Assembly (NCBI GenBank): GCA_035455185.1
Contig: DATIFQ010000167.1
Location: forward strand, 1-34,679
Direction: 5' to 3'
DNA length: 34,679 nucleotides
Source of the DNA: JAEHDI01 sp035455185
Lineage (GTDB): Bacteria; Acidobacteriota; Terriglobia; Bryobacterales; Bryobacteraceae
Below, piece after piece: positions 8,093 to 16,977 of the stretch. The notes under the pieces are model-generated. The model saw only the letters and a list, made by a program, of their open reading frames with translations, was not told the DNA's origin and did not search any database. Positions within the stretch are counted from its first letter, which is position 1. The number at the start of each line of letters is the position of its first letter. The position numbers were made by a program, and so were the translations under genes.

Positions 8093-8917
8093 TCAGTAGG
8101 GCGCTACGCGAGATTCGAATTGCATGGAATTGAAGTCCTGGAGCACCTCGGCGGCCGCGGGTCCTAAGGGGTTCACAAGGGCGCGATACAGGATGCCTTT
8201 CTCCGCCCACACCAGTGCAGGGCCGTCGCGATCCGCCCACTCCCAAGTGGGCACTGAAAGTAGCGCTTTGCGCCCCGGGTGTTCCAGCTCGTGCTCGTCC
8301 CAGTAGACACCGGCCCCTTCGGGGTGATCGATATCGGCGTAGGCGAACTTGCGCAGGATCCAACCGTGCCGAAGCGGCCTGGTGAACACCGTGCAAGGAG
8401 CGACCACCCCAGGGCCCGCCTTCATCTCCAGCGTCCAGCCGTCGCGCAGAAGGCGGCGGTAATAGACGCTGGGGCATTCGGCCCCGAAGAATCCGGCGGG
8501 CTTGTATTCCTGGTCTTCGGCGAGTTCGGCGCTCTTCCGCAGGACGAAGTGGCAGCCGTTCAGCCAGTACGTCGTGTTGGATGTGAACAGCCCGCCGCCT
8601 TGCCAACAGTCGCCCTTACCGTAAAGCGTGACGGCGCGCAGCCAGGGCGCGCGTGAGATCGCGGTCCAGGAACCCTTCGTCTCCTGATGGCGACGGCCCC
8701 CGCGCGCGAAGTAGATGAGGTGGCGGCCGTCGGGGGAGAGGTCGGCGCGTCGCTCGTAGATCCGGCCCCTCAGCCACTGGCCGAGCTTGAACTCGCCGGT
8801 TTCGCGATTCCAGCCGACGGTGCAGACGGCGTTGGCCGGACCTCGCCGGAAGACGACGCCCACAGGCGCTTTCGAAGCCAGCAGAACATGCAGGCGGGCT
8901 GGGAACTTGGGCGTCAT
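8093..8917 (-). CDS. Conserved-looking protein of unknown function
   Basis: I do not recognise a named family for this 274-residue protein. The N-terminal half contains HVLLASKAPVGVVFRRGP, WNRETGEFKLGQWLRGRIYERR and ADLSPDGRHLIYFA; the last resembles a single PD40/TolB-type propeller repeat. The rest is rich in Trp, Tyr, Arg and Glu (for example WTAISRAPWLRAVTLYGKGDCWQGGG), with no transmembrane segment or signal peptide. Codon use and GC content look like the neighbours, and the frame is uninterrupted. The start lies 11 bases after the stop of the GT-C gene, with GAGAG upstream, so the two are probably co-transcribed. It may be a soluble partner of surface-glycan synthesis, but that rests on position alone. 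Confidence 0.8.
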   Translation of the reverse strand: MTPKFPARLHVLLASKAPVGVVFRRGPANAVCTVGWNRETGEFKLGQWLRGRIYERRADLSPDGRHLIYFARGGRRHQETKGSWTAISRAPWLRAVTLYGKGDCWQGGGLFTSNTTYWLNGCHFVLRKSAELAEDQEYKPAGFFGAECPSVYYRRLLRDGWTLEMKAGPGVVAPCTVFTRPLRHGWILRKFAYADIDHPEGAGVYWDEHELEHPGRKALLSVPTWEWADRDGPALVWAEKGILYRALVNPLGPAAAEVLQDFNSMQFESRVAPY

Positions 8918-8928
8918 GATCTTTTCTC

Positions 8929-10299
8929 TCAGTATCGGGCACGCGTCTCAGTTCCGTGATGGGTTTCCCGCAATCGGAGCAGCCAGCCGAAGATGAGCAG
9001 CCCGTAGACAGGCACGTAGATCCACCAACGTAACGGCGTCGAGCCGTTCCATTCACCGAGAATCGTCCAGCCGATCAGCACCTCGTAGGCCAGGGGCATT
9101 ACGGCCGTCCATAGAAGCAGGGCCGGCAGGGGGTAGAAAGCCAGCAGCGGCAGAATCCACGTCAGGTACCACGGGTGGCAGTTCGCCGAGATCATCAGCG
9201 TCGCTACGATAGCCACGAGTGACGCTTTTTCGAGCGGCACCCGGCGGAAAGTCACGAACACGACGACGCCGGCGATTACCGCGAACGCCGTGTACTTGGC
9301 CCGGTAAACGTCGCCGGTCAGCCAGAGCAGCACGCCGTAGAGGCTGTCGTTGTTCCGCCAACCGCTGAGAAAGCCGGTCATGAAGCGGAGGTTCTCGCCG
9401 ATGTCGCTCCAGTAGGGCAGGCAAAGAGCGCCTAGGATGGGGACGCACACCCACCACTGATACCAGCGCAGCGGCCGGCGCCCGCACCATCCGGCGAAGA
9501 TCGGAAACAGGAGCAGCGGCCAGATCTTCGCGGCAGCGGCCAGCGTGAGGGCGCCGAACGCCCACGTCCAGCGCTCCTTGGCCGCCGCGAGCAAGGCAAG
9601 CACGACGAAGAACACCGCCATTGAGTCGTTATGTCCGGAGTTCCAGAACTCCATGACCGGCAGGGGCGACCAGGCGTAGATCAGAACGCGCGCCTCCGGA
9701 AGCCCGCGGGCGCGCAGCAGGGCACGGAGAGCGAGGATGACGCCGAGGTCAAACAGCGCAAATGGGAGCTTGAACCAGAACGCCTGGAGGTGTGAATCCG
9801 GCGTGACGGCCGAGGCCGCGCGGTAGGTCCAGCGCAGCAGGATCTCGGTGAGCGGGCCGTAGCCGGCCTTGAAGTCCTTACTGCCGACGCGGTCCCACGT
9901 TGCGTCTCTGAGGTGCGCCCACTCCGGGTCGTTCGGTCGAACCTGGTAGGGGTTGCCGCCGTACACCTGCAACTTGCCTTCCCAGCGGTAGCGAAACAGA
10001 TCGTCGGAGAGCGCCGGGGGAAGCGGCCACACGGTCAGCCGGAACAACGCTGCACCGGCTGCAATAAGAATCCACAACCTATTGTATTTTATAGACTTAT
10101 TGGCTTTCTCAATTCGAAGGATCAAATACGCGCAAACGATGTAGACTATGGAGGACAATAGAAACAGGACGATTGCCTGAACCAGGTGGCCGCGCAGGTC
10201 CCCTAGCCGCCGGGTAAGAATCAGGATAATCTCCAGGAGCGCTGCCAGCGTGACAAGGCTAGTGAGTGTGACGCTTATTCTGGACTGTTCTGTTTTCAT
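8929..10299 (-). CDS. GT-C-fold polyprenol-phosphate-dependent mannosyltransferase-like membrane protein
   Basis: The 456-residue protein has roughly twelve hydrophobic segments and the layout of GT-C glycosyltransferases, which use polyprenol-phosphate sugars on the outer face of the cytoplasmic membrane. The first loop carries the acidic pair Asp99-Asp100 in LSDDLFRYRWEGKLQVYGG, followed by NPYQVRPNDPEW. This closely resembles the SD-D/V-YRYLWDGR...NPY loop of MptA/MptB-type alpha-mannosyltransferases and of the DUF2029/GT87 group. Other marks are the loop FKAGYGPLTE and WNSGHNDSMAV. ATG 10299 starts a charged N-terminus before the first helix. It is divergent from the GT2 gene and upstream of the unknown 274-residue gene. 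The sugar donor and acceptor are not determined. Confidence 0.85.
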   Translation of the reverse strand: MKTEQSRISVTLTSLVTLAALLEIILILTRRLGDLRGHLVQAIVLFLLSSIVYIVCAYLILRIEKANKSIKYNRLWILIAAGAALFRLTVWPLPPALSDDLFRYRWEGKLQVYGGNPYQVRPNDPEWAHLRDATWDRVGSKDFKAGYGPLTEILLRWTYRAASAVTPDSHLQAFWFKLPFALFDLGVILALRALLRARGLPEARVLIYAWSPLPVMEFWNSGHNDSMAVFFVVLALLAAAKERWTWAFGALTLAAAAKIWPLLLFPIFAGWCGRRPLRWYQWWVCVPILGALCLPYWSDIGENLRFMTGFLSGWRNNDSLYGVLLWLTGDVYRAKYTAFAVIAGVVVFVTFRRVPLEKASLVAIVATLMISANCHPWYLTWILPLLAFYPLPALLLWTAVMPLAYEVLIGWTILGEWNGSTPLRWWIYVPVYGLLIFGWLLRLRETHHGTETRARY

Positions 10300-10315
10300 C
10301 TAAAATCGAGAATTC

Positions 10316-11932
10316 ATGCTATCAACTCTTAGCGCGCTGTCGTTTCTGGTTGCGCCATCCCCTATGCGCCAGGTGATGAACAACCTGAACGACGACACGT
10401 TCGCCGGCATTCACCAACTGAGCTGGTTCGACTGGTCCCTGCTCATCCCCTACTTCGCGATCCTGATCGTGCTGGCGATTTACGGTTCGCACCGGTACGA
10501 AGTCATCCGGACTTATTACAAGCATCGAAAGAAGCTGGTCCAGGAACCCACCAGGTGGTTCGAGAAACTTCCGCCGGTCACCATCCAGCTTCCGATCTTC
10601 AACGAGCGATACGTGATCGAGCGGCTGATCGAGGAGATCGTCAAGGTCGACTACCCGAAGCAACTGCTCCAGATTCAGGTGCTGGACGACTCGACGGACG
10701 ACACGCATCCGTTCACCGAGGCGCTCGTCGAACAATACAGGGCGCTCGGGCATCCGATCGAGTACCATCACCGCTCGAACCGCGAAGGCTTCAAGGCGGG
10801 CGCACTCCAGGCGGGGATGCAGACCGCCACCGGCGAACTGATCGCGATCTTCGACGCCGACTTCGTGCCGCCGCCGGACTTCCTGATGCGGACGGTGCAT
10901 TTCTTCGCCGAGCCGGACGTGGGCGTCGTGCAGACGCGGTGGAGTTACCTGAACCGCGACTACAACGTGCTGACGGAAGTCCAGGCCATGCTGCTAGACG
11001 GCCACTTTATCCTCGAGCACACGGCACGGTGCTCGCGCGGGCTGTTCTTCAATTTCAACGGCACCGCCGGCATACTGCGGAAGAAGATGATCGAGGACGC
11101 CGGCGGCTGGCAGCACGACACGCTCACCGAGGATTGCGACCTGAGCTACCGCGCGCAATTGAAAGGCTGGCGGTTCGTATACCTTCCGGCTCTCGACTGC
11201 CCGTCGGAGCTGCCGGTGGAAATGCACGCATTCCAGGTGCAGCAGTCACGCTGGGCGAAGGGGCTGACGCAGGTATCAAAGAAGCTGTTGCCGTCGATCC
11301 TGCGGGCGCCGATTCCGGTCCGCGAGAAGATCGAAGCGTTCTTCCACCTGACGCCGAATCTGTCGTACCCGCTGATGATTATCGTCTCCGCGCTGATGCT
11401 GCCGGTGATGATCGTCCGCTTTTACATCGGCTGGTTCCAGATGCTGGTGATCGACCTGCCGCTGATGATCGCCTGCTTCTGGTCGATTGTGGCGTTCTAT
11501 CTGCTGGCCCAGCGGGAGCTGAGTCCGATGTCGTGGAAACGGTCGATCTTCATGCTGCCGGCACTGCTCGCCGTCGGCGTGGCGCTGGCGGTGATCAACA
11601 CCCGGGCGGTGCTGGAAGCGCTGTTCGGCATCCAAAGCAGCTTTGTCCGTACAGCCAAGTACGCCCTCGCCGGCGATCGCGTGCGTGTGGCGGACACGAC
11701 TTACCGCAGCAGGAGCGGATTTCTGCCGTATATCGAGATGGCGATCGGCACGTACTTTCTGTACATGGTGTACTTCGCCATCGAGAGCTACAACTTCCTC
11801 GCGCTACCGTTCCTGCTGATCTTTGTCACCGGATATTATTGGGCGGCGATCTCCACGCTGTGGCACGAGCACCAGGGACGCGCGCGCTGGCAACGGCAGC
11901 GGCGGTTGGAACTCGAGGCAGCGGCGAGGTAG
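10316..11932 (+). CDS. Processive family 2 glycosyltransferase, cellulose/mannan-synthase-like
   Basis: The 538-residue membrane protein has a hydrophobic segment (about 41-57), a GT2 catalytic domain (about 86-330) and four or more C-terminal membrane helices. Catalytic elements are VLDDSTDD (Asp124/Asp125), the metal-binding Asp180-Ala-Asp182, TED at 271-273 and QQSRW at 309-313, the set found in cellulose synthase and CslA-type glucomannan synthases. There is no PilZ domain, so c-di-GMP control is not evident. Start choice is uncertain: ATG 10316 is only 16 bases from the divergent start and has a weak site, and ATG 10364 or 10376 would leave room for a promoter. It probably makes a surface beta-glycan; the product is unknown. 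Confidence 0.88.
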   Translation: MLSTLSALSFLVAPSPMRQVMNNLNDDTFAGIHQLSWFDWSLLIPYFAILIVLAIYGSHRYEVIRTYYKHRKKLVQEPTRWFEKLPPVTIQLPIFNERYVIERLIEEIVKVDYPKQLLQIQVLDDSTDDTHPFTEALVEQYRALGHPIEYHHRSNREGFKAGALQAGMQTATGELIAIFDADFVPPPDFLMRTVHFFAEPDVGVVQTRWSYLNRDYNVLTEVQAMLLDGHFILEHTARCSRGLFFNFNGTAGILRKKMIEDAGGWQHDTLTEDCDLSYRAQLKGWRFVYLPALDCPSELPVEMHAFQVQQSRWAKGLTQVSKKLLPSILRAPIPVREKIEAFFHLTPNLSYPLMIIVSALMLPVMIVRFYIGWFQMLVIDLPLMIACFWSIVAFYLLAQRELSPMSWKRSIFMLPALLAVGVALAVINTRAVLEALFGIQSSFVRTAKYALAGDRVRVADTTYRSRSGFLPYIEMAIGTYFLYMVYFAIESYNFLALPFLLIFVTGYYWAAISTLWHEHQGRARWQRQRRLELEAAAR

Positions 11933-11938
11933 CGGCGC

Positions 11939-13372
11939 CTACCAGATCCCGATCAGTTTCCACCAGGCGAAGCCAACGGTGGACCAGACCGCCAGGTTCA
12001 CGAGCGAAGTCACAAACCCGACCAACCACCACTTTTTCAGCGACACGTATTCGTGCGCGAAGAACATCGGGGACGGCGTGGTTCCGTAGTTGGTGAGGCC
12101 GGCGGAGAGGTTGGTGAAGCAGGCGAAGGCAAAGACGACCAGGCCGATCGGCGCTCCCTTTGCGACCAGCACTGCGAGAAAGGCCGGGTACATGGCCAGG
12201 ATGTGGGCGGTGATGCTGGCGAAGCCGTAATGGGCATAGAAGTAGATGAGCAGGGCCGCGGCGAACAGGAGAACCGGGTTGGCGCCCGCGAGGACAGAGC
12301 CGACGGCTTTGGCGAACTCCGTTGTCGCGCCAGCGTCACCGAGCGCTTTGCCGAGCCTCAGTAAGCCGCCGTACCAGATGAAAATGTCCCAGGCGGCCTT
12401 CTCGCTCTTGACGTCCTCCCAACTCAGCACGCCCGAGAACAGAAGGGCCGAGCTCCCCAGCAGCGCCGTCACGGTGATGTCGATCTTGTGCAGGCCGGAG
12501 GTGACCCAGAGTCCGCACACGGTCACGAAGACGGCGGCGACGAGTTTTTCGCCTCCGCTCATCGGGCCCATAGCATCGAGCTCCCTGGCCGCGAAGGCGG
12601 CGGCTTCCGGCGTCCGCTTGATCTCCGGCGGGTTCAGACGGAAGACGACCAGCGGGACCAGCGCCAGCGAGACGAGCCCCGGCACGATCCCGGCCACGAG
12701 CCAACTCGTCCAGGTCACCGGGAAATGGAACGTGTTGGTGGCGATCTGGGCCGCCAGCGGATTGCTCGCCTGGCCGGTGAAGAACATCGCCGCAGTGACG
12801 CAAATGCTCTGGTAGACGGCGGTCATCAGAAAGGAACCGAGGAGCGCGGCAGTGGCCCCAGGGCGAGAGCCGTAAACTTCGGCGATGGAGCGCAGGATCG
12901 GCAGAATGACGCCGCCGGAGCGCGCGGCGTTAGAGGGGATGATGCTCGCCAGCGTCATGTCCGAAAGCGAAAGGGCGTAGCAGACGCCGAGCGAGGTTTT
13001 GCCGAAGAGTCTCACGAAGAAGAGCGCGAGCCGCCGCGCCATTCCGGTCTTGATGAGCGCCCGCGAGATGAAGAATGCCGCCATCACGAGCCAGACGGTG
13101 GGGTCGCCGTACCCGGCGAGCGCGTCCTGGATGGTGAGACCGCCGAGAATCGAGGCGAGCGTAACGGCGAGCAGGACGAGCGCTCCGCCAGGAATCGGCT
13201 GGAGGATCAAGCCCGCGATGGTCGCCAGAAAGATGCCGACGAGCCGCCAGCTTTCCGGTTTCAGCGCTTCGGGCCGCGGGATGGCCCACACAACCAAGGC
13301 GTAGAGCGCCACCGGCACAATCGCCTTCCAGATCCAATTCCTCGTTTTTTCGCTCACAAATCCCGTCATCAT
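11939..13372 (-). CDS. DASS-family anion:Na+ symporter / dicarboxylate transporter
   Basis: This 477-residue inner-membrane protein belongs to the divalent anion:sodium symporter family (SLC13/DASS), nearest to the plastid 2-oxoglutarate/malate translocator and bacterial YflS/CitT type. The diagnostic loop IIPSNAARSGGVILPI (145-160) is the first S-N-x substrate/Na+ motif. LKPESWRLVGIFLATI and the C-terminal YFYAHYGFASITAHILAMYP are further family marks. About twelve hydrophobic segments are visible. Likely substrates are C4/C5 dicarboxylates or citrate, but selectivity cannot be read from the sequence. The gene converges on the GT2 gene with only six bases between stops, and its start is 55 bases from the divergent peptidase gene. 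Confidence 0.9.
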   Translation of the reverse strand: MMTGFVSEKTRNWIWKAIVPVALYALVVWAIPRPEALKPESWRLVGIFLATIAGLILQPIPGGALVLLAVTLASILGGLTIQDALAGYGDPTVWLVMAAFFISRALIKTGMARRLALFFVRLFGKTSLGVCYALSLSDMTLASIIPSNAARSGGVILPILRSIAEVYGSRPGATAALLGSFLMTAVYQSICVTAAMFFTGQASNPLAAQIATNTFHFPVTWTSWLVAGIVPGLVSLALVPLVVFRLNPPEIKRTPEAAAFAARELDAMGPMSGGEKLVAAVFVTVCGLWVTSGLHKIDITVTALLGSSALLFSGVLSWEDVKSEKAAWDIFIWYGGLLRLGKALGDAGATTEFAKAVGSVLAGANPVLLFAAALLIYFYAHYGFASITAHILAMYPAFLAVLVAKGAPIGLVVFAFACFTNLSAGLTNYGTTPSPMFFAHEYVSLKKWWLVGFVTSLVNLAVWSTVGFAWWKLIGIW

Positions 13373-13427
13373 ATCATTGGTCTCCCGGCACGTACGGAGA
13401 TTTCGCGATTTGCTACCATTTCACGCA

Positions 13428-14816
13428 ATGCGAACTTTGTGCCTCGCCCTGCTGTTTTTCGCGCCTCATGCACCGGCCGCGGAGACGTCTCTCACGGAGC
13501 GCGCTCGCGGATACTTGATCGAGTTGATCCGGCGGGACACAACCAACCCGCCGGGCAACGAGACTCGGGTCGCGGAGTATCTCAAACAGGTGGCGGATGC
13601 CTGGGGCATTCCGTGCGAGCTGCTTGGTGACGATCCAGCGCGATTGAACTTCGTGGCCCGGCTCTCCGGCACGGGCGACGGGCGTCCGCTACTACTCATG
13701 GCGCACACTGACGTCGTGCCGGCGGACCGATCGCAGTGGACCGCCGATCCGTTCGCGGGCGAGATCCGCGGCGGATACATTTACGGCCGCGGCACGCAGG
13801 ACGATAAGGGACTCCTCGCCGCGGAGCTGGCCGTGCTGGTCGAGTTGAAGCGGCGCGACATCAGGCTGAAGCGCGACGTCATTCTGTTGGCGGAGGCGGA
13901 TGAAGAAGCCGGTTCGACCGGCATGCGATGGCTGATCCGGAACGCATGGAGCAAGATTGACGCAGAGTTCGCGCTGAATGAGGCGGGGTCCTCGATGGAC
14001 CTGCCGTCGGGCGTCAGGCTGTTCCAAATCCAGACCTCGGAGAAGATCCCGACGCGGGTTGTGCTGTCGGCGAGAGGTACGGCGGGTCACGGCTCGCTTC
14101 CCCGCGCGGACAACGCCGTCGTTCGCCTTGCGCGCGCCATCCTCCGTCTGGCGGACGCCGACCAGCCGGTCCACTTGAATACGACCACCCGGCGCTACTT
14201 CAAGGAGATTGCCAGGCTGCCGGACTATCGCTGGCTGGTGCCGCTCCTTCCGCGACTGGAGAATCCCTCGTCAGCCATTGCCGCGGCCAACCAGATCCGA
14301 GCCAAAGAAACGGAATTGAGCGCCATGCTGCGAACTACCGTATCCCCGACCATGTTGTCCGCCGGCGAGAAGATCAACGTCATACCCAACGTTGCCGAAG
14401 CGCAGATCGACGTGCGCCGGCTGCCGAACGAGACCGCGGAGGAAGTGCTGGACCGGTTCCGGCGCGTCCTCAACGACTCCGCCGTGGAGGTCAGACCCGC
14501 GGGCGGGCAGGAGATGCCGTCGACCGAACCGAGTTCCCTCACGACGGTACTCTACAAGGCAATGGAGCGAGTGCTCCGGCGATCACACCCGAAGGCGGCC
14601 GTCGTGCCGTTCATGATTCGGGGCGCCACCGACGGTGCGTTCCTCCGGCAAAAGGGGATGGCGGTGTACGGCGTCCCGATTTTCGCGCGGGAGGGCAATG
14701 AAAGCCGGTCACACGGAAACGACGAGCGGGTTGCCGAGGCGAGCCTGAGCACCGGATCAGAGTTGCTCTGGCAGATTGTCGTCGCGGTTGCGGCCGAGGA
14801 CGGAGCCGTTCGATAG
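13428..14816 (+). CDS. Secreted M20-family metallopeptidase
   Basis: The 462-residue enzyme starts with a signal peptide (MRTLCLALLFFAPHAPAAE, cut near 18-19), so it acts in the periplasm or outside. The M20 di-zinc site is visible: HTDVVP (His93, Asp95), GTQDDKG (Asp125/126), EADEEAGS (Glu159/160), NEAGS (Glu185) and a C-terminal RSHGNDERV histidine. The lid/dimerisation domain lies between about 200 and 320. The form resembles carboxypeptidase G2 and CPS1-type carboxypeptidases, so removal of C-terminal residues or hydrolysis of N-acyl amino acids is likely. ATG 13428 is preferred over 13377 because it begins the signal peptide directly. It converges on the transpeptidase gene with six bases between stops. 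Confidence 0.92.
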   Translation: MRTLCLALLFFAPHAPAAETSLTERARGYLIELIRRDTTNPPGNETRVAEYLKQVADAWGIPCELLGDDPARLNFVARLSGTGDGRPLLLMAHTDVVPADRSQWTADPFAGEIRGGYIYGRGTQDDKGLLAAELAVLVELKRRDIRLKRDVILLAEADEEAGSTGMRWLIRNAWSKIDAEFALNEAGSSMDLPSGVRLFQIQTSEKIPTRVVLSARGTAGHGSLPRADNAVVRLARAILRLADADQPVHLNTTTRRYFKEIARLPDYRWLVPLLPRLENPSSAIAAANQIRAKETELSAMLRTTVSPTMLSAGEKINVIPNVAEAQIDVRRLPNETAEEVLDRFRRVLNDSAVEVRPAGGQEMPSTEPSSLTTVLYKAMERVLRRSHPKAAVVPFMIRGATDGAFLRQKGMAVYGVPIFAREGNESRSHGNDERVAEASLSTGSELLWQIVVAVAAEDGAVR

Positions 14817-14822
14817 CCGACG

Positions 14823-16046
14823 CTATTGACTGCAGCAGGAGCCTGCGCCGACGAGAGCCGTCGGCGAAATCTCGCGATTGTGCGCGAAGAAGTCCTGTTG
14901 CGAGAGATTCCGGTAGACGTTTCCCGCGATCTCGGCGGCGGTCGGGCCGTTGACGCCGCGCCCTCCAGTCAACATGACCACCACGGTCAGTTTGTTCCGC
15001 CCGACATCGTTAAAGGAACCGAACCAGCCCATGTGCGTGCGAGCGTCGGTACAGGTGCCGGTTTTGCCGAGGATAGGTTCCGTCGGATCGTAGTTCGCCC
15101 GGCGTGCGGTCCCGTATTCGACGGCCGCCATCATGCCGGGCTTGATCTCCGGAATCCAGGACTCGATATCGAGGTGGCGCTTCACGCGCGGGACGAGGCT
15201 GAGGGCTTCCTCGGCCGAGCGGGGATACTGGAGGTAGTACAACGTTCCGCCGTTGGCAATTGAGGAAAGCATCGCCGCCAGTTGTAACGGTGTGAGAGAG
15301 ATCCCCTCACCAAAGCTCGTCATGATGCCGAGATTCACATTCCTCGGAGGCTCGGCAGGAAAGACTCCGGGCTGCTCGCCGATGATGTCCAAGCCGGCCT
15401 TCTCGCCAAGACCGAACAATCGCGCGTAGTGACTGAACCGGTCGAAACCGAGCTTATTGCCCAGATGGGCGAAAAAGGGATTGTCAGAACGCGCCAGCGC
15501 TTCGGTGAGGGTGAGCCGCTTGCGTCCGTACACTCGCATCACCGTGTTGTTCTCGATGATGCCCTCGACAAGAGCCGCCATGGCAACCGGAACCTTGATG
15601 ATGGAGCAGGGCTGGAAGCCGCTTTTCAGCGCAAGGCGCTGGTTCACCATCGAGAGGACGCGCCCGGTATTCGGATCGACTACCACCACCGCGCCGTTGT
15701 ACGGCCCGAGCGCTTCGACGGCCGCGCGACGTACGACCGGATCCTCGCCGTCAATCACGTCGCCGATGGTCGAATCCGCAAAGGTCGGCTCCGACCACGG
15801 GCTATACGAGCGGCGGGTCCGCCGAACCCGAGCCCTCGCGGGCTTTCGCGAAGTCGTCGAGCGGAGGACAGTCGGACTCGAGACGGGCTTGCTCACCGAG
15901 GCCGCGGTCGACTTCTTCGCCGTCGTCGCCGCCGGCTTGCGGGTCGTTGCTCGCTTCTTCTTGGTTTGGCTTGCAGCGAACCCAGCCGTCCCGAGCAGAA
16001 GACTGATCGTAACAATGAGAAAACGGTTAAGAATCCCTTGGCGCAT
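14823..16046 (-). CDS. Penicillin-binding transpeptidase with basic low-complexity linker
   Basis: The 407-residue protein has an N-terminal signal anchor (IVTISLLLGTAGFAA) and a Lys/Thr/Ser/Arg-rich linker from about 27 to 80. A transpeptidase domain of the class B PBP type follows, with Ser148-x-x-Lys151 (CSIIKVPV), SDN at 187-189 and KTGT from 328. No PBP dimerisation or glycosyltransferase domain is present, so it is much shorter than PBP2/FtsI. It likely cross-links or trims peptidoglycan in the periplasm. It ends in GAGSCCSQ; the vicinal cysteines at the tail are unusual. ATG 16046 is chosen at the signal sequence; the frame is open to 16115. A possible promoter lies at 16121-16150. Confidence 0.88.
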   Translation of the reverse strand: MRQGILNRFLIVTISLLLGTAGFAASQTKKKRATTRKPAATTAKKSTAASVSKPVSSPTVLRSTTSRKPARARVRRTRRSYSPWSEPTFADSTIGDVIDGEDPVVRRAAVEALGPYNGAVVVVDPNTGRVLSMVNQRLALKSGFQPCSIIKVPVAMAALVEGIIENNTVMRVYGRKRLTLTEALARSDNPFFAHLGNKLGFDRFSHYARLFGLGEKAGLDIIGEQPGVFPAEPPRNVNLGIMTSFGEGISLTPLQLAAMLSSIANGGTLYYLQYPRSAEEALSLVPRVKRHLDIESWIPEIKPGMMAAVEYGTARRANYDPTEPILGKTGTCTDARTHMGWFGSFNDVGRNKLTVVVMLTGGRGVNGPTAAEIAGNVYRNLSQQDFFAHNREISPTALVGAGSCCSQ

Positions 16047-16120
16047 TAAGCCTGTCCGGCGCGCAACAGATATTTTCCAGAGCCTGGGTCGATGTTGGGT
16101 TTTGAGGCCCGACAACTTGT

Positions 16121-16150
16121 ATTGTGCGGGATTTCCGTACGCACAGTCAA
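16121..16150 (-). promoter_or_regulatory. Possible sigma-70-type promoter for the transpeptidase gene
   Basis: Read on the minus strand, TTGACT (16150-16145) is followed after 18 bases by CACAAT (16126-16121), a four-of-six -10 match. It lies in the 141-base gap between the SDR stop and the transpeptidase start, and would give a leader of about 70 bases. No other signal was seen in this gap. Confidence 0.35.
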
Positions 16151-16187
16151 GATTAACTTCAGTTATCCGGTAGGATTCCGGAGCCGC

Positions 16188-16937
16188 TCAGGCGGCGGTC
16201 CAGCCGCCGTCGATGGTGATGACCGATCCGTTGACGAAACCGGCCTCCGGCGAGCTGAGGTAAAGAGCAAGGTACGCGATCTCGTCAGGCCGGCCGAGCC
16301 TGCCAACGGGCTGCCGCTGGTTCAATTCCGCGCGGACCTTTTCCTTTTCGTGCTTGTGGTACCTCTCCAGGTACGCCTCGACGAACGGCGTGTCGACGGT
16401 GCCGGGACAGATACAATTCACGCGAAGCTGGGTGGGGTAGTCGACGGCGAGCTGACGGGTCGTGGCCACGACCGCTCCCTTGGTGGCGCAGTACGCGTAG
16501 CGGCGCTTGACCCCGACCAGCCCCGCGACCGAGCCAATGTTCACGATCGAACCTTGAGCGGCCAGCAGCAGCGGCAGTGCGTATTTCGTCACGAGGTACA
16601 TGCCCTCCACATTGACGCGGAGGAGCCGCTGGAAATCCGCGAGGCAAGTCTCTTCGATGTTGCCGACGAGGCCGATGCCGGCGTTGTTCACCAGGGCGTC
16701 GAGCGCGGAAATGCTGGCGAACATTTCGTTGACCGCACTCTCGTTAGTGATGTCGCAGATCAGGGGAGATGCGTCCGGCAGTTCGGCGGCGAGCGTTTCG
16801 GCGCGTTGCCGGTCGATATCGACGATAAGGACGGAGGCGCCGGCGGCGGCGAAGGCGCGCGAGGTCGCTTCGCCGATGCCGCTGGCTCCTCCGGTTATGA
16901 GGGCTTTGCGCCCGTCCAAACGGAAAGGAGTGCTCAT
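16188..16937 (-). CDS. Short-chain dehydrogenase/reductase (sugar or alcohol dehydrogenase type)
   Basis: This 249-residue protein is a classical SDR. It has the cofactor loop TGGASGIG (15-22), Asp40 at the end of strand 2 (favouring NAD over NADP), NNAG (84-87), and the catalytic Ser136, Tyr149 and Lys153 (YAYCATKG). It ends with the common GSVITIDGGWTAA motif. The acceptor is not determined. It starts 40 bases after the stop of the GH16 gene on the same strand, so both may be one transcript. With the dehydrogenase and isomerase genes next door, sugar oxidation is plausible. Members near 2-keto-3-deoxy-L-fuconate and L-fucose dehydrogenases look similar, but I cannot choose among them. Confidence 0.9.
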   Translation of the reverse strand: MSTPFRLDGRKALITGGASGIGEATSRAFAAAGASVLIVDIDRQRAETLAAELPDASPLICDITNESAVNEMFASISALDALVNNAGIGLVGNIEETCLADFQRLLRVNVEGMYLVTKYALPLLLAAQGSIVNIGSVAGLVGVKRRYAYCATKGAVVATTRQLAVDYPTQLRVNCICPGTVDTPFVEAYLERYHKHEKEKVRAELNQRQPVGRLGRPDEIAYLALYLSSPEAGFVNGSVITIDGGWTAA

Positions 16938-16977
16938 CGGTAGGATTGTACTCCCGGCGGCTTGGACCGCCGCGGGA

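Noticed and set aside
10555..12096. Long open frame of 513 codons on the plus strand inside the GT2 gene
   Set aside because: It is a shadow in another frame of a gene with strong GT2 motifs. The Arg/Ala/Asp-rich translation shows no fold or family.
12488..13630. Open frame of 380 codons opposite the transporter gene
   Set aside because: Arg/Glu/Asp/Gly-rich antisense reading of the transporter coding sequence, typical of GC-rich shadow frames.
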